Below, in pieces: positions 50,406 through 58,507 of a stretch of 64,000 nucleotides of DNA. Position numbers and translations under genes: made by a program. The stretch spans positions 14,238 to 78,237 of the forward strand of contig DATAZL010000013.1 in assembly GCA_036272055.1 (NCBI GenBank), written 5' to 3'. Under the pieces are notes generated by a model. It made no database searches. It was given only the letters and a program-made list of their open reading frames with translations, and was not told where the DNA came from. Position 1 is the stretch's first letter, and the number at the start of each line of letters is the position of its first letter. This DNA comes from DASZVB01 sp036272055 (GTDB lineage: Bacteria > Myxococcota_A > Polyangia > Polyangiales > Polyangiaceae).

Positions 50406-51953
50406 TTAGACGGCGATGGTCCAGGTCGAGCCGGTGGGGCCGTCGTGGACGGAGATTCCGTGGGCGAGCAGCTCGTCGCGGAGCGCGTCGGAGCGCGCGA
50501 AGTCTTTGGTGCGGCGAGCGTCCACGCGCTCGGCGACCTTGGTCTCGACGTCGCTCTCCGAGAGCCCACGCTGCTCGAGACGACGCGAACGCGTGCGCTC
50601 GCGGTAGTCCGCGGAGTCGGCCTGGAGCAACCCGAGTTCCCCCGCGACGCGCGCAATTCCGGCCTCGAGCGCTCGCGCCGCGATTGAAGCGGCAGCGACG
50701 AAGGCTGCGTCCTTCTGACGTCGCATCGTCAGATCGCACACCTCGTTTGCGTGCTTCGCGAGCTCACCGAGCTCGGCGATGGCGACGGTGGTGTTCAGGT
50801 CGTCGTCGAGTGCCGCATCGGCCTTCGTCGTCGCGGACTTCGCGACGTCGTTTGCCGTCTGCAGCTCTTTCGGGAACTTGCCTGGCGCGGTGCCTGCGAG
50901 AACGGCCAGCGCCGCGAGACGCTCCCGCGTGGTGTAGAGATAGTCGAGACGGCGCTCGGCTTCGTCCACACCGGGGAACACGACGCGCCCGCCGTCACGT
51001 ACCTCGGTGTCGAACTGGATCGGCCCGCGGTAGTGCACGCCGAGCAGGAAGAGCCGAAACGCCTCGGGGTCGTTGCGCGCGAGCACGTCACGCACCGTGA
51101 CGAAGTTCCCGAGCGACTTGCTCATCTTGTCCTTGTCGACGTTGACGAAGCCGTGGTGCATCCAGCAGCGAGCAAACGGCCCTTCGCCTGGGTGCGCCGC
51201 CTCGGACTGCGCGACCTCGTTCTCGTGGTGGGGGAAGATGAGATCCATCCCACCGCCGTGGATCTCGAACCCATGCCCGAGATACGCCTGCGCCATCGCA
51301 GAGCACTCGATGTGCCACCCCGGGCGCCCCCAACCCCATGGACTCTCCCAGCCCCACTCGCTCCGGTCAGCGCCCTTCCAGAGCGCGAAGTCCATCGGAT
51401 CGTGCTTGTTCGTCTCGTCCGCCTCGACGCGGGCGCCGGCGACGAGATCGTCGAGCTTTCGCCGAGAGAGCTTCCCGTAGTCGGCGAAGCCACGCACCGA
51501 GAAGTACACGTCACGCGTGCCGCGCGGCATGTCGACGGCGTACGCCGAGCCGCGCATGACGAGGTCTCCGATGAGCGCGACGATCTCGGGAATGTGCTCG
51601 GTGACCTTCGGCTCCTTGTCGGGCGGAAGGCATCCGACGGCGATCATCTCCGAGCGGTAGAGCTCGGTCATGCGACTCGAGAGGGCGAGCGGCGACTCTC
51701 CGCTCTCCTTCGAGCGGGCAAGGATCTTGTCGTCGACGTCGGTGACGTTGCGCACCGAGACGACCTCGAAACCGCGGTGCTTCAGGGTACGGATGAGCAC
51801 GTCGAACACGACGGCGGAGCGCGCGTGTCCGGCATGAGGCGCGTCGTAGACGGTAGGGCCGCAGTAGTAGAGCCGAACCTGACCCGTCTGGGTCGGAACC
51901 ACGGGCTCGAGCTCGCGACTCAGGGTGCTGTAGATCCTCATTGCGCTTTTCAT
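50406..51953 (-). CDS. cysS: Cysteinyl-tRNA synthetase
   Basis: 515 aa from the ATG at 51953, with a second ATG four codons later; the frame continues to 52124 but is non-coding there. Class I motifs: YYCGPTVYDAPHAGHAR (Cys of the zinc site and the HIGH-like HAGHAR), RPGWHIECSAMA (second zinc Cys), GGMDLIFPHHENE (zinc His), and KMSKS in DKDKMSKSLGNF. The C-terminal anticodon region is complete. Charges tRNA-Cys. The rhomboid protease gene lies 115 bp upstream on the same strand. Confidence 0.97.
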   Translation of the reverse strand: MKSAMRIYSTLSRELEPVVPTQTGQVRLYYCGPTVYDAPHAGHARSAVVFDVLIRTLKHRGFEVVSVRNVTDVDDKILARSKESGESPLALSSRMTELYRSEMIAVGCLPPDKEPKVTEHIPEIVALIGDLVMRGSAYAVDMPRGTRDVYFSVRGFADYGKLSRRKLDDLVAGARVEADETNKHDPMDFALWKGADRSEWGWESPWGWGRPGWHIECSAMAQAYLGHGFEIHGGGMDLIFPHHENEVAQSEAAHPGEGPFARCWMHHGFVNVDKDKMSKSLGNFVTVRDVLARNDPEAFRLFLLGVHYRGPIQFDTEVRDGGRVVFPGVDEAERRLDYLYTTRERLAALAVLAGTAPGKFPKELQTANDVAKSATTKADAALDDDLNTTVAIAELGELAKHANEVCDLTMRRQKDAAFVAAASIAARALEAGIARVAGELGLLQADSADYRERTRSRRLEQRGLSESDVETKVAERVDARRTKDFARSDALRDELLAHGISVHDGPTGSTWTIAV

Positions 51954-52068
51954 CGTCACCGCACGAATGCCGGCTCGTTTTAGATAGAAGCGCCTCGGTC
52001 CGCAACCGCCGCGACCGGAATGCCGCAATGCCCACCGCTCGCCGGCCGCGTTCCGCGACGCGGTCGCG

Positions 52069-52773
52069 TCACCTCCGGGCGGGCGGACGCCATCCGCCCC
52101 AGGCGCTGTGACGGACGCGTTCACGCCCGCTCGAGAGAGGACTCACCGCGAGGAGACCGGCGACGAATCCGCCGATGTGCGCGAACACCGCGACGCCGCC
52201 GCTCCCGCCGTCGACGTGGAGCGACTGGACGCCCATGAGCACGTTCACGAGAAAAAACTCCCCGGCGACGAACCACGCCGGCACCACCAGCGAGAGGCCC
52301 CAGAAGAGCCAGAGCAGTGGGATCGGATTCAAGATGAGGATGGGCGCCCGTGGATAGAGCACCATGTACGCCCCGGTGACCGCAGCGATCGCGCCGGACG
52401 CGCCGACCATCGGGATCGGGCTGCCCATGGTGAAGCCCATCTGCACGGCCGCGGCGACGAGCCCTCCGAGAAAGTAGAACGCGAGGTAGCGGCCGTGCCC
52501 CATCGCGTCCTCGACGTTGTCGCCGAAGATCCAGAGAAACCAGAGATTGCCCGCGATGTGCATCAGGTTCGCGTGCATGAACATGCTCGTGAACACCGTG
52601 AACGCCTCGCCCAGCGGGTCGGCGAAGATGCGCGTCGGGATGAGCGCGTACCCCGGCTCGTACCAGGGCGGCAGCGAGTGCATGTACAGGTACGCCGCGA
52701 TGTTGCCGACGATCAGCAGGTAGTTGACGACCGGCGTCGAGCGGACCGGGTTGATGTCTCTTAGGGGCACCAT
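52069..52773 (-). CDS. Rhomboid-family intramembrane serine protease
   Basis: 234 aa, six to seven membrane segments. FTSMFMHANLMHIAGNLWFLWIFGDNVED (the HxxxN region in loop/TM2) precedes GASGAIAAVTGAYMV with the nucleophile Ser, and VFAHIGGFVAGLL with the catalytic His. Cleaves membrane proteins within the bilayer. The N-terminal MVPLRDINPVRSTPVVNYLLI is the usual bacterial form. Length normal; C-terminus basic. Confidence 0.93.
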   Translation of the reverse strand: MVPLRDINPVRSTPVVNYLLIVGNIAAYLYMHSLPPWYEPGYALIPTRIFADPLGEAFTVFTSMFMHANLMHIAGNLWFLWIFGDNVEDAMGHGRYLAFYFLGGLVAAAVQMGFTMGSPIPMVGASGAIAAVTGAYMVLYPRAPILILNPIPLLWLFWGLSLVVPAWFVAGEFFLVNVLMGVQSLHVDGGSGGVAVFAHIGGFVAGLLAVSPLSSGRERVRHSAWGGWRPPARR

Positions 52774-52841
52774 TCGACGGCGTCGCTAACCCTAGCGTGA
52801 CCCTGGCGGATGTCCCAGCGTGTTACTGTGACGCGGTACTC

Positions 52842-53357
52842 ATGTCGTCCCGAAGCGCGAAGACCTGCGCTGGTCTCATTCTAGCCGCGTCGCTGATCGT
52901 GGGTTGCGCCACCCTGGCGTTCGACGGTCACGTCTACAAAAATGCCGATCTTTCGTTCAGGATCGCCGGTGTGCCGCCGACGTGGCGCCGCATCGAGTCC
53001 GACGACGCGCTCCTCGCGTTTCGTGACGACGACGCGCTCGCGAGCATCTTCGTCAACGGACGCTGCGGCAAGGACGGCGACGACGTCCCGCTGGTGTCGC
53101 TGACGCACCACCTGTTCCTGCAGTTCTCCGAGCGCACGATCGAGAGCGAGCAGAAGCTCTCGCTCGACGGCCGCGAGGCGCTGCACACCGAGCTGACCGC
53201 CAAGCTCGACGGCGTCGAGAAGCGCTTCGCCGTGGTCGTCTTCAAGAAGAACGGGTGCGTCTACGACTTCGTGCACGTGTCACCGCCCACGTCGCCGGCC
53301 GAAAGCCGCGAGCGCTTCGTCGGTTTCGTGCAAGGCTTCTCGACGATATCGCCGTGA
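52842..53357 (+). CDS. Lipoprotein, start of the mlaE operon
   Basis: 171 aa from the ATG at 52842. Signal peptide and lipobox LIVGC (Cys22). The mature part is a compact alpha/beta domain: NADLSFRIAGVPPTWRRIESDDALLAFRDDDALASIFVNGRCG (span), then EQKLSLDGREALHTELTAKLDGVEKRFAVVVFKKNGCVYDFVHV (span). This pattern resembles small lipoproteins of the PsbP/LpqN-like type, but no firm family call is possible. GTGA overlap with mlaE suggests a link to envelope lipid transport. Confidence 0.72.
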   Translation: MSSRSAKTCAGLILAASLIVGCATLAFDGHVYKNADLSFRIAGVPPTWRRIESDDALLAFRDDDALASIFVNGRCGKDGDDVPLVSLTHHLFLQFSERTIESEQKLSLDGREALHTELTAKLDGVEKRFAVVVFKKNGCVYDFVHVSPPTSPAESRERFVGFVQGFSTISP

Positions 53358-54202
53358 CGGATCAAGCGCCTCCCAGCCAGGCTGGCCGTCCCAGCCTCAT
53401 CCCGGTGCAGCGCGAGCGCACCCTGGGGGAGCGTCTCTCGGGTTCGTTCCTCGAGCTGCTCCGTCAGGTCGGTCAGCTCAGCGAGATGACGGCGGGGGCC
53501 ACACGCGCCGTCTTTCGCAGGCCCTTCGAGACGAAGGAGATCGTCGCGCAGATCGAGTCGCTCGGCGTCGCTTCGCTCGGCATCGTCACCGTCACCAGCG
53601 TCTTCATCGGGATGGTGATGGCCGTGCAGTTCGCGTTCGGCCTCCGGAAATTCGGCGGCATGGAGTACACGGGCCGCGTCGTCGCGCTCTCGTTCGCGCG
53701 CGAGCTCGCGCCGACGCTGACCGCCGTGATCGTCGGCGGACGGATCGGCGCCGGCATGGCGGCAGAGCTCGGCTCGATGGCGGTCACCGAGCAGCTCGAC
53801 GCGGTGCGCGCGCTCGGCGCCGACCCGCTGAAGAAGCTCGTGCTCCCGCGCCTCGCCGCGTCGATCGCGGTGATGCCCATCCTCGCGACGTTCGCGCTCG
53901 TGCTCGGCTTCTCCGGCGCGATGTTCATCACCGATTTTCAGTTCAACATTCCCGCCGGGTTCTTCTTCCGCAGCGCGCTCAGCACCGTCACGATGAAGGA
54001 CTACCTGAGCGGCCTCTTCAAGACGCCGTTCTTCGGAGCGATCATCGCGCTCGTCGGCTGTCACTTTGGCATGACGACCCGGGGTGGCACCGCCGGAGTC
54101 GGCAACAGCACGACGCGCACCGTCGTCGTGATCTCGATCACGATCCTCATCGCCGATTTCTGGCTCACCAAGGTCGGCATTCTCTTCTGGCCCGACATCT
54201 GA
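53354..54202 (+). CDS. MlaE-family ABC permease
   Basis: 282 aa from a GTG at 53354. MlaE fold: amphipathic N-terminal helix (RQVGQLSEMTAGATRAVFRRP), then membrane segments with GMVMAVQFAFGLRKFGG and the conserved RELAPTLTAVIVGGRIGAGMAAELGSMAVTEQLDALRALG-like block (here AVRALGADPLKKLVLPR). Permease of a phospholipid transport system between the two membranes. The ATPase (MlaF) and MCE-domain (MlaD) genes are not adjacent in the downstream run, so partners are encoded elsewhere or lost. Confidence 0.93.
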   Translation: MTDQAPPSQAGRPSLIPVQRERTLGERLSGSFLELLRQVGQLSEMTAGATRAVFRRPFETKEIVAQIESLGVASLGIVTVTSVFIGMVMAVQFAFGLRKFGGMEYTGRVVALSFARELAPTLTAVIVGGRIGAGMAAELGSMAVTEQLDAVRALGADPLKKLVLPRLAASIAVMPILATFALVLGFSGAMFITDFQFNIPAGFFFRSALSTVTMKDYLSGLFKTPFFGAIIALVGCHFGMTTRGGTAGVGNSTTRTVVVISITILIADFWLTKVGILFWPDI

Positions 54203-54308
54203 CGCGGCAATTTGCGACGTTCGTGGGTCGCCGCGCGGGTCGGGCGCGCGTCTTGACCGGCAATGCGCAGGTACCTACAGTTTTCTCGAGGTTTGCCGGG
54301 ACTCACGG

Positions 54309-54740
54309 ATGCAACGAATCTTCACGATCGAAGAAGTGGACGCGCTCATCCCCGAGCTGTCGCATCGCGTGAGCACGCTCCTCGCGCTCGGCGCGGAGAT
54401 CGAGGGCCTGGTGCGCCGTCTGTCGCGTGAGACGGGCAAGCCCGTCGCGTCGCTCGAGCCGCGCCCGGAAGAGGCGCCCGCGATGCGAGCTCTCCGCGCG
54501 AAGATCCGGGAATGCGTCGTCCGCTACGAGAAAGGCTGGAGCGACATCCAGGAGCTCGGCGCCGTCGTGAAGGACACCAGCCTGGGCCTCCTCGACTTCT
54601 ACGGCCGGCTCGAGGGGCGCCTGGTCTGGCTCTGCTGGCGCTTCGGCGAAGATCGCCTCGACTACTATCACGAGCTCGACGTCGGCTTCTCCGGGCGGCA
54701 ATCGCTCGGCGCCGAGGCTCGCGACCGGGTGCTCAACTGA
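54309..54740 (+). CDS. DUF2203 family protein
   Basis: 143 aa, helical. IFTIEEVDALIPELSHRVSTLL at the N-terminus, GWSDIQELGAVVKDTSLGLLDFYGRLEGRLVWLCWRFGEDRLDYYHELDVGFSGRQ (span) at the C-terminus; the KD-x-G-LLDF and CWR-x-GE-x-x-x-x-YYHE-x-x-GF phrases mark DUF2203. Function unknown in all members. Its stop and the folE start share a base (TGATG). Confidence 0.9.
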   Translation: MQRIFTIEEVDALIPELSHRVSTLLALGAEIEGLVRRLSRETGKPVASLEPRPEEAPAMRALRAKIRECVVRYEKGWSDIQELGAVVKDTSLGLLDFYGRLEGRLVWLCWRFGEDRLDYYHELDVGFSGRQSLGAEARDRVLN

Positions 54741-55306
54741 TGGCCGTCGACAGGCAGAAGGCGGAGCAAGCGATCCACGCCTTCCTGACGGCGCTGGGGC
54801 ACGATCCGGCGGAGAATCCGGAGCTCGCACGCACTCCTGCTCTGGTCACCGAGGCGTACGAGCGCGAGCTCCTCGCCGGCTACGCGATCGACGTCCCTGC
54901 GCTCCTGACGGCGGAATCGGGGAAGCTCTCGCCCGACGAGCCGCGTGGTCTCGTCGTGCTCCGCAACGTGCACGTGGCGACGCTGTGCCCGCATCATCTC
55001 TTGCCCGGCACCGGCATCGCGACGGTCGCGTACGTCCCGGGGGATCGCGTCGTCGGCATCGGAGCACTCGCGAGGACGGTCGAGGCGTTCGCGCGACGCC
55101 TCACCCTGCAAGAGACGATCGGCGAGGCCGTCGTGCGCGCGCTCGTCGAACACGCCGGCGCTCGCGGGGCATACTGCCGGGTCGAGCTGTCCCACGCTTG
55201 CCTCTCGACGCGGGGTGCACGCCAGACCGAGGCTACCCTGGTCACGGTGGCGAGGGCGGGAGCGCCCATCACCGACGCCGAGCTCGGACCCGGAGGGCTC
55301 CGGTGA
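54740..55306 (+). CDS. folE: GTP cyclohydrolase I
   Basis: 188 aa, normal length. Converts GTP to dihydroneopterin triphosphate. LRNVHVATLCPHHLLPGTGIATVAYVPGDRVVGI holds the zinc Cys and the catalytic His pair (CPHH), and LSHACLSTRGARQTEATLVT holds the second zinc Cys and the substrate-binding strand. The first motif is shortened compared with E. coli (CEHH). Coupled to the gene before (TGATG) and after (GTGA). Confidence 0.92.
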   Translation: MAVDRQKAEQAIHAFLTALGHDPAENPELARTPALVTEAYERELLAGYAIDVPALLTAESGKLSPDEPRGLVVLRNVHVATLCPHHLLPGTGIATVAYVPGDRVVGIGALARTVEAFARRLTLQETIGEAVVRALVEHAGARGAYCRVELSHACLSTRGARQTEATLVTVARAGAPITDAELGPGGLR

Positions 55307-55983
55307 TCGCGGTGGTGACGGGACCGACCAGGGGAATCGGTCGCGCCACTGCCCTCGTGCTGGCCAGGAAGGGCTTCACCCTGGCCTTGCTCGGCCGGCC
55401 CTCGGGCTTGCTGGAAGACGTTCTTGCCGAAACACGACGCCTCGGCGCGCGGGCGGAGGCTTTCCCTTGTGACCTGGCGGATCCCGCCCAGATACGGGCC
55501 GCGGCGGGGAGGGTCCTGGACTCTCTGGGCGTACCAGTGGTCGTCGTGAACAACGCCGGCGTCGTTCGACGTGTTTCAGTCGAGCATATGACGCTTGCCG
55601 AATGGGACGAGCAGCTCGACGTTAACGTCAGAGCACCATTCCTCGTGAGTCAGGCATTCCTACCCGCGATGCGCCAGGCGAAGACTGGACGCATCATCCA
55701 CGTCGGAAGCATCTCGTCGACGCTCGGGTCGGCACTGTCGTCGGCGTACTGCGCCTCGAAGTGGGCGCTCGTCGGCTTCATGAAGAGCCTGGCGGAGGAG
55801 CTCAGCGGCAGCGGCGTCGTGACGCTCGCCGTCCTGCCCGGCTCCGTCGATACCGAGATGCTCGTGGGCAGTGGCTTTCCGCCGCGCATGTCCGCTGACG
55901 AGGTAGCAAGGACGATCGGCTTTTATGCGGTCGAAGCAACCGCCGCCCACAATGGCGGCGTCGTGGAGATGTTCGGCGCATGA
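55303..55983 (+). CDS. Short-chain dehydrogenase/reductase
   Basis: 226 aa classical SDR: cofactor motif TGPTRGIGRAT (near 6-16), NNAGVV, and the active site with Ser in GSISS and YCASK (Tyr-x-x-x-Lys). The next to last segment LPGSVDTEM is standard. Position right after folE could mean a pteridine reductase-like role, but this rests on neighbourhood only. GTG start overlapping folE. Confidence 0.88.
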   Translation: MIAVVTGPTRGIGRATALVLARKGFTLALLGRPSGLLEDVLAETRRLGARAEAFPCDLADPAQIRAAAGRVLDSLGVPVVVVNNAGVVRRVSVEHMTLAEWDEQLDVNVRAPFLVSQAFLPAMRQAKTGRIIHVGSISSTLGSALSSAYCASKWALVGFMKSLAEELSGSGVVTLAVLPGSVDTEMLVGSGFPPRMSADEVARTIGFYAVEATAAHNGGVVEMFGA

Positions 55984-56636
55984 CAGACGTTCCCTATGCA
56001 CCCGGCGCGGTACTCGAAGACGTCGCGCTCTTCCCGCTTCCCCAGGTCGTGCTCTTCCCGGGAGCGCTGATGCCGCTCCATGTATTCGAACCACGCTATC
56101 GCGCGATGACACGCGACGTGGTGGCGTCGACGCGACGCGTCTGCATCGTGCAGATCCCCGAAGATCATTCACTCGACGGTTACGGACAGCCCGGCGTAGC
56201 CACCATCGCCGGCGTCGGTGAAGTGGTGAAATGCGATGCGCTGCCCGACGGCCGCTTCAACGTACTCGTGGAAGGGAAAGCCCGGGCGCGCCTCGACGAG
56301 CTGCCGTTCCGGAGGCCGTACAGAAAAGCGCAGCTCACGATTCTTCCGTGCGAGGGAACGGCGCCGGACCCTGCGCTCGTCCGCGCCCTCGTCTCGACTG
56401 CCACGCGTGTCGCCGGCATCGTGCGACAGTGTCACCCTGCGTTCCGATTCTGCCTTCCCGAGACGGAAGACGCGGGACAGCTGGCGGACGCGTGCGCGCA
56501 CTATCTCGTGCTCGACGGCAGTGAACGTCAGCGGCTGCTAGAGACGCTCGACGTCGGTGAACGCCTCGAGCGTTGCCTCGAGTTCCTCGTCGCTCAACAA
56601 ACGTTGCTCGGTGGCTGCGGCGAGACGATGCACTGA
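55980..56636 (+). CDS. LON-substrate-binding-domain protein
   Basis: 218 aa. LFPLPQVVLFPGALMPLHVFEPRYRAMTRDV is the hallmark start of the Lon N-terminal (LAN/PUA-like) domain; ATIAGVGEVVKCDALPDGRFNVLVEGKARARL (span) continues it. A helical C-terminal part of about 80 residues follows. No AAA+ or protease domain, so it is a stand-alone LAN protein of unknown role (perhaps substrate adaptor). ATGA overlap with the SDR gene. Confidence 0.92.
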   Translation: MTDVPYAPGAVLEDVALFPLPQVVLFPGALMPLHVFEPRYRAMTRDVVASTRRVCIVQIPEDHSLDGYGQPGVATIAGVGEVVKCDALPDGRFNVLVEGKARARLDELPFRRPYRKAQLTILPCEGTAPDPALVRALVSTATRVAGIVRQCHPAFRFCLPETEDAGQLADACAHYLVLDGSERQRLLETLDVGERLERCLEFLVAQQTLLGGCGETMH

Positions 56637-57010
56637 CGCGCTCTATTGTCGCGCGCCCCGCGTCGCTGTGTCGTTTTGCGCGTCGTCGCAAAGTACGACA
56701 GTAAGGGGGGCCTTGACCCCCCGCCGCCTTCGGCGGGGGAGCGGTCGCTCAAGCGAGCCGCGGGGCAAGGCCACGATTCCCTCGTCCCCAAGCGTGAACG
56801 ATCTGCGGAGCTGCGCGAGCGCTGCGAGCCCGCGAAGGCGGCGGGGGGAGCAGTTCACCGAAGGCGAAGCGGCGAGCGCTGCGAGCCCGCGAAGGCGGCG
56901 GGGGGAGCAGTTCGCCGAAGGCGAAGCGGCGAGCGCTGCGAGCCCGCGAAGGCGGCGGGGGGAGCAGTTCGCCGAAGGCGAAGCTGCGGGGGGCCAAGGC
57001 CCCCCTAAAA
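56637..57010. repeat. Dispersed hairpin repeat element, copy 2, with 57-bp tandem units
   Basis: Contains a perfect hairpin CCCCGCCG-CCTT-CGGCGGGG (56719-56738), a GGGGGG/CCCCCC stem just before it, and the blocks shared in inverted orientation with 25718-25861. From 56821 a 57-bp unit (GCTGCGAGCCCGCGAAGGCG...) is repeated three times, at 56821, 56878 and 56935, nearly without change. The unit length is a multiple of 3, so all frames stay open, but the resulting ASPRRRRGEQFAEGEA-type peptides are not believed. Lies between the convergent LON-domain gene and ffs. Confidence 0.85.
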
Positions 57011-57094
57011 AGGAAGGGTCCGTCACACCCGCTCTTCTCTACCGTTGCTCCCTTCCGGGCCTGGCGGGGTTCAAGACGCGCTGTTGACGGACCC
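57011..57094 (-). ncRNA. ffs: Signal recognition particle RNA (4.5S type)
   Basis: On the minus strand, GGGTCCGTC (from 57094) pairs with GACGGACCC (ending 57016), enclosing the universally conserved SRP domain IV apex CCAGGCCCGGAAGGGAGCA. The transcript of about 80 nt ends right before TTCCTTTTT, so the long helix itself can act as part of an intrinsic terminator. It binds Ffh for co-translational membrane targeting. Small type, without an Alu domain. Confidence 0.93.
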
Positions 57095-57112
57095 ATAACG
57101 CGAGACGCGCTT

Positions 57113-57141
57113 TTCGTATGCGCTGCGCCGCCGTCGGTCAA
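57113..57141 (-). promoter_or_regulatory. Candidate sigma-70 promoter of ffs
   Basis: TTGACC (57141-57136) and TACGAA (57118-57113) on the minus strand are spaced by 17 bp and would start transcription about 12 nt before the mature RNA. The -35 is good and the -10 is weak. Confidence 0.4.
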
Positions 57142-57307
57142 GAACGAAGACCGCACGAAATACGGTGAATGAAGAACAATTTATTGTCGCCGTGGCAGGT
57201 CTCGGGGGCAGATGTGGACACTGTGGCGACTGGCCACGACGAAATTGGCGATGACCACCGCCAAAATCGTCGTGTGTTGCATTCGTCAGCAGGTTCGGTG
57301 GGATGGC

Positions 57308-57709
57308 ATGCCGCGTGCTCTAGGTCCGGACATGACCGCCTCCGCAAGGACGATGAGAACCCGTCGCCGTCGGATCTCGGGGACCCACGCGCTGGGACGT
57401 ATAGAGGTTCCGGGCGTGCGCCTCGTCGAGGCCGACAAGAGCAACCGGGCAATCGTCGAGGTCAGTGGGCCGAAGGCCGACAACCCGCTCTACCGAGCCT
57501 TCCGGGCGCTCCATTCGCTCGGCGTCTCGATCGTCCACGCAGAGGTGCGCGCGGTCAGCGACCGCATGATCCAGCGCCTCTATCTGACGGAGAGCGACGG
57601 TCGCACCCTCGAGCCTGGCCGCCTGACGGAGGTGCTCATGGCGCTCGGCCGTGCTCGTCCGCTCGGCATCGCTGACCATCTCCAGACCGCCGAATCGCTC
57701 GTCGCATGA
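57308..57709 (+). CDS. Small ACT-like protein
   Basis: About 133 aa from the ATG at 57308; other in-frame ATGs at 57212, 57332 and 57353 make the start uncertain. After a basic N-terminus, VPGVRLVEADKSNRAIVEVSGPKADNPLYRAFRALHSLGVSIVHAEVRAVSDRMIQRLYLTESDGRTL (span) shows the beta-alpha-beta-beta-alpha pattern of ACT domains, as in the GlnD C-terminus (DNPLYRAFRAL, then IVHAEV). No catalytic domain. May bind a small ligand and regulate a partner. Neighbours on both sides have unrelated roles. Confidence 0.6.
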   Translation: MPRALGPDMTASARTMRTRRRRISGTHALGRIEVPGVRLVEADKSNRAIVEVSGPKADNPLYRAFRALHSLGVSIVHAEVRAVSDRMIQRLYLTESDGRTLEPGRLTEVLMALGRARPLGIADHLQTAESLVA

Positions 57710-57871
57710 CGAGATAGCTGTTCGAGCAGACGACACCTGTCGATAGAGCGGACACCGCGCCGCGATATCGGAAAGGGCTACTCGACACGAACTGGCGGAG
57801 GCGGCATCCGTTCAGGCCTCCGACCTTTGAGCCTCGGCCAGCTGGGTGGGCTACTACGGGATGAAGCGCCC

Positions 57872-58507
57872 ATGCGTCAGCCCTCCGAGCCCCGCCTGTT
57901 CGTCGTTCCGACGCCGCAGGCCCCGGAAGACGACGCTGCGCTGGTCAGAGCCGCCATCGAGGGGGACCCGGCCGCCCCTGGCCTGATCTGGGAACGGTAT
58001 GCGCGCCTCGTCCGCGGCGTGCTCCGCCGTTCTCTCGGCGAGGACGAGGTGGACGACCACGTCCAGGAAGTGTTTCTCCGGTTCTTCCGCCAGGTGGATG
58101 GGCTGCGGAAGCCGGGGTCGCTGCGGTGCTTTCTCATCGGTATCGCGATGCGGGTGGCGGGCTCCGAGCTCCGGCGACGGCGGGTCCGTCGCTTCATGCG
58201 GCTCGCGCCGTCAGAGGAGCTCGAGAGCGGCCCCGCCTCGCAGCGGGACGACGACGCGCGCGAGGCGGTGCGGCGCCTGTACGCGATCCTCGACCGGGTC
58301 GACTCGCGCACGCGGCTCCTCTTCGTGCTGCGCTACGTCGAGGCCCTCGAGCTCACCGAGATCGCCGAGTCGCTCGAGGTCTCTCTCGCGACGACGAAGC
58401 GGCATCTGGCTCGCGCCGGTGATCGGGTCTTCTCTCTTGCCGGCCGTGACGAGCTCTTGCTCGCATATCTCGCCGGCACGGTGAACGTGAAGCGAGGTGC
58501 AGGGTGA
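57872..58507 (+). CDS. ECF-type RNA polymerase sigma factor
   Basis: 211 aa from an ATG at 57872; the frame is open to 57827. Region 2 includes DDHVQEVFLRFFRQVDGLRKPGSLRCFLIGIAMRVA, and region 4 includes RLLFVLRYVEALELTEIAESLEVSLATTKRHLARA (spans). The spacing without region 3 is typical of ECF sigmas. First gene of an operon with a FecR-type protein (GTGA overlap), a common pairing in which the FecR-like protein relays an envelope signal to the sigma factor. A promoter of its own kind could not be picked out. Confidence 0.88.
   Translation: MRQPSEPRLFVVPTPQAPEDDAALVRAAIEGDPAAPGLIWERYARLVRGVLRRSLGEDEVDDHVQEVFLRFFRQVDGLRKPGSLRCFLIGIAMRVAGSELRRRRVRRFMRLAPSEELESGPASQRDDDAREAVRRLYAILDRVDSRTRLLFVLRYVEALELTEIAESLEVSLATTKRHLARAGDRVFSLAGRDELLLAYLAGTVNVKRGAG

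Noticed and set aside
56821..57008. Open frames of ASPRRRRGEQFAEGEA-type repeats as a repeat protein
   Set aside because: All frames are open because the repeat unit is a multiple of three; the region is part of the dispersed non-coding element and has no start signal.
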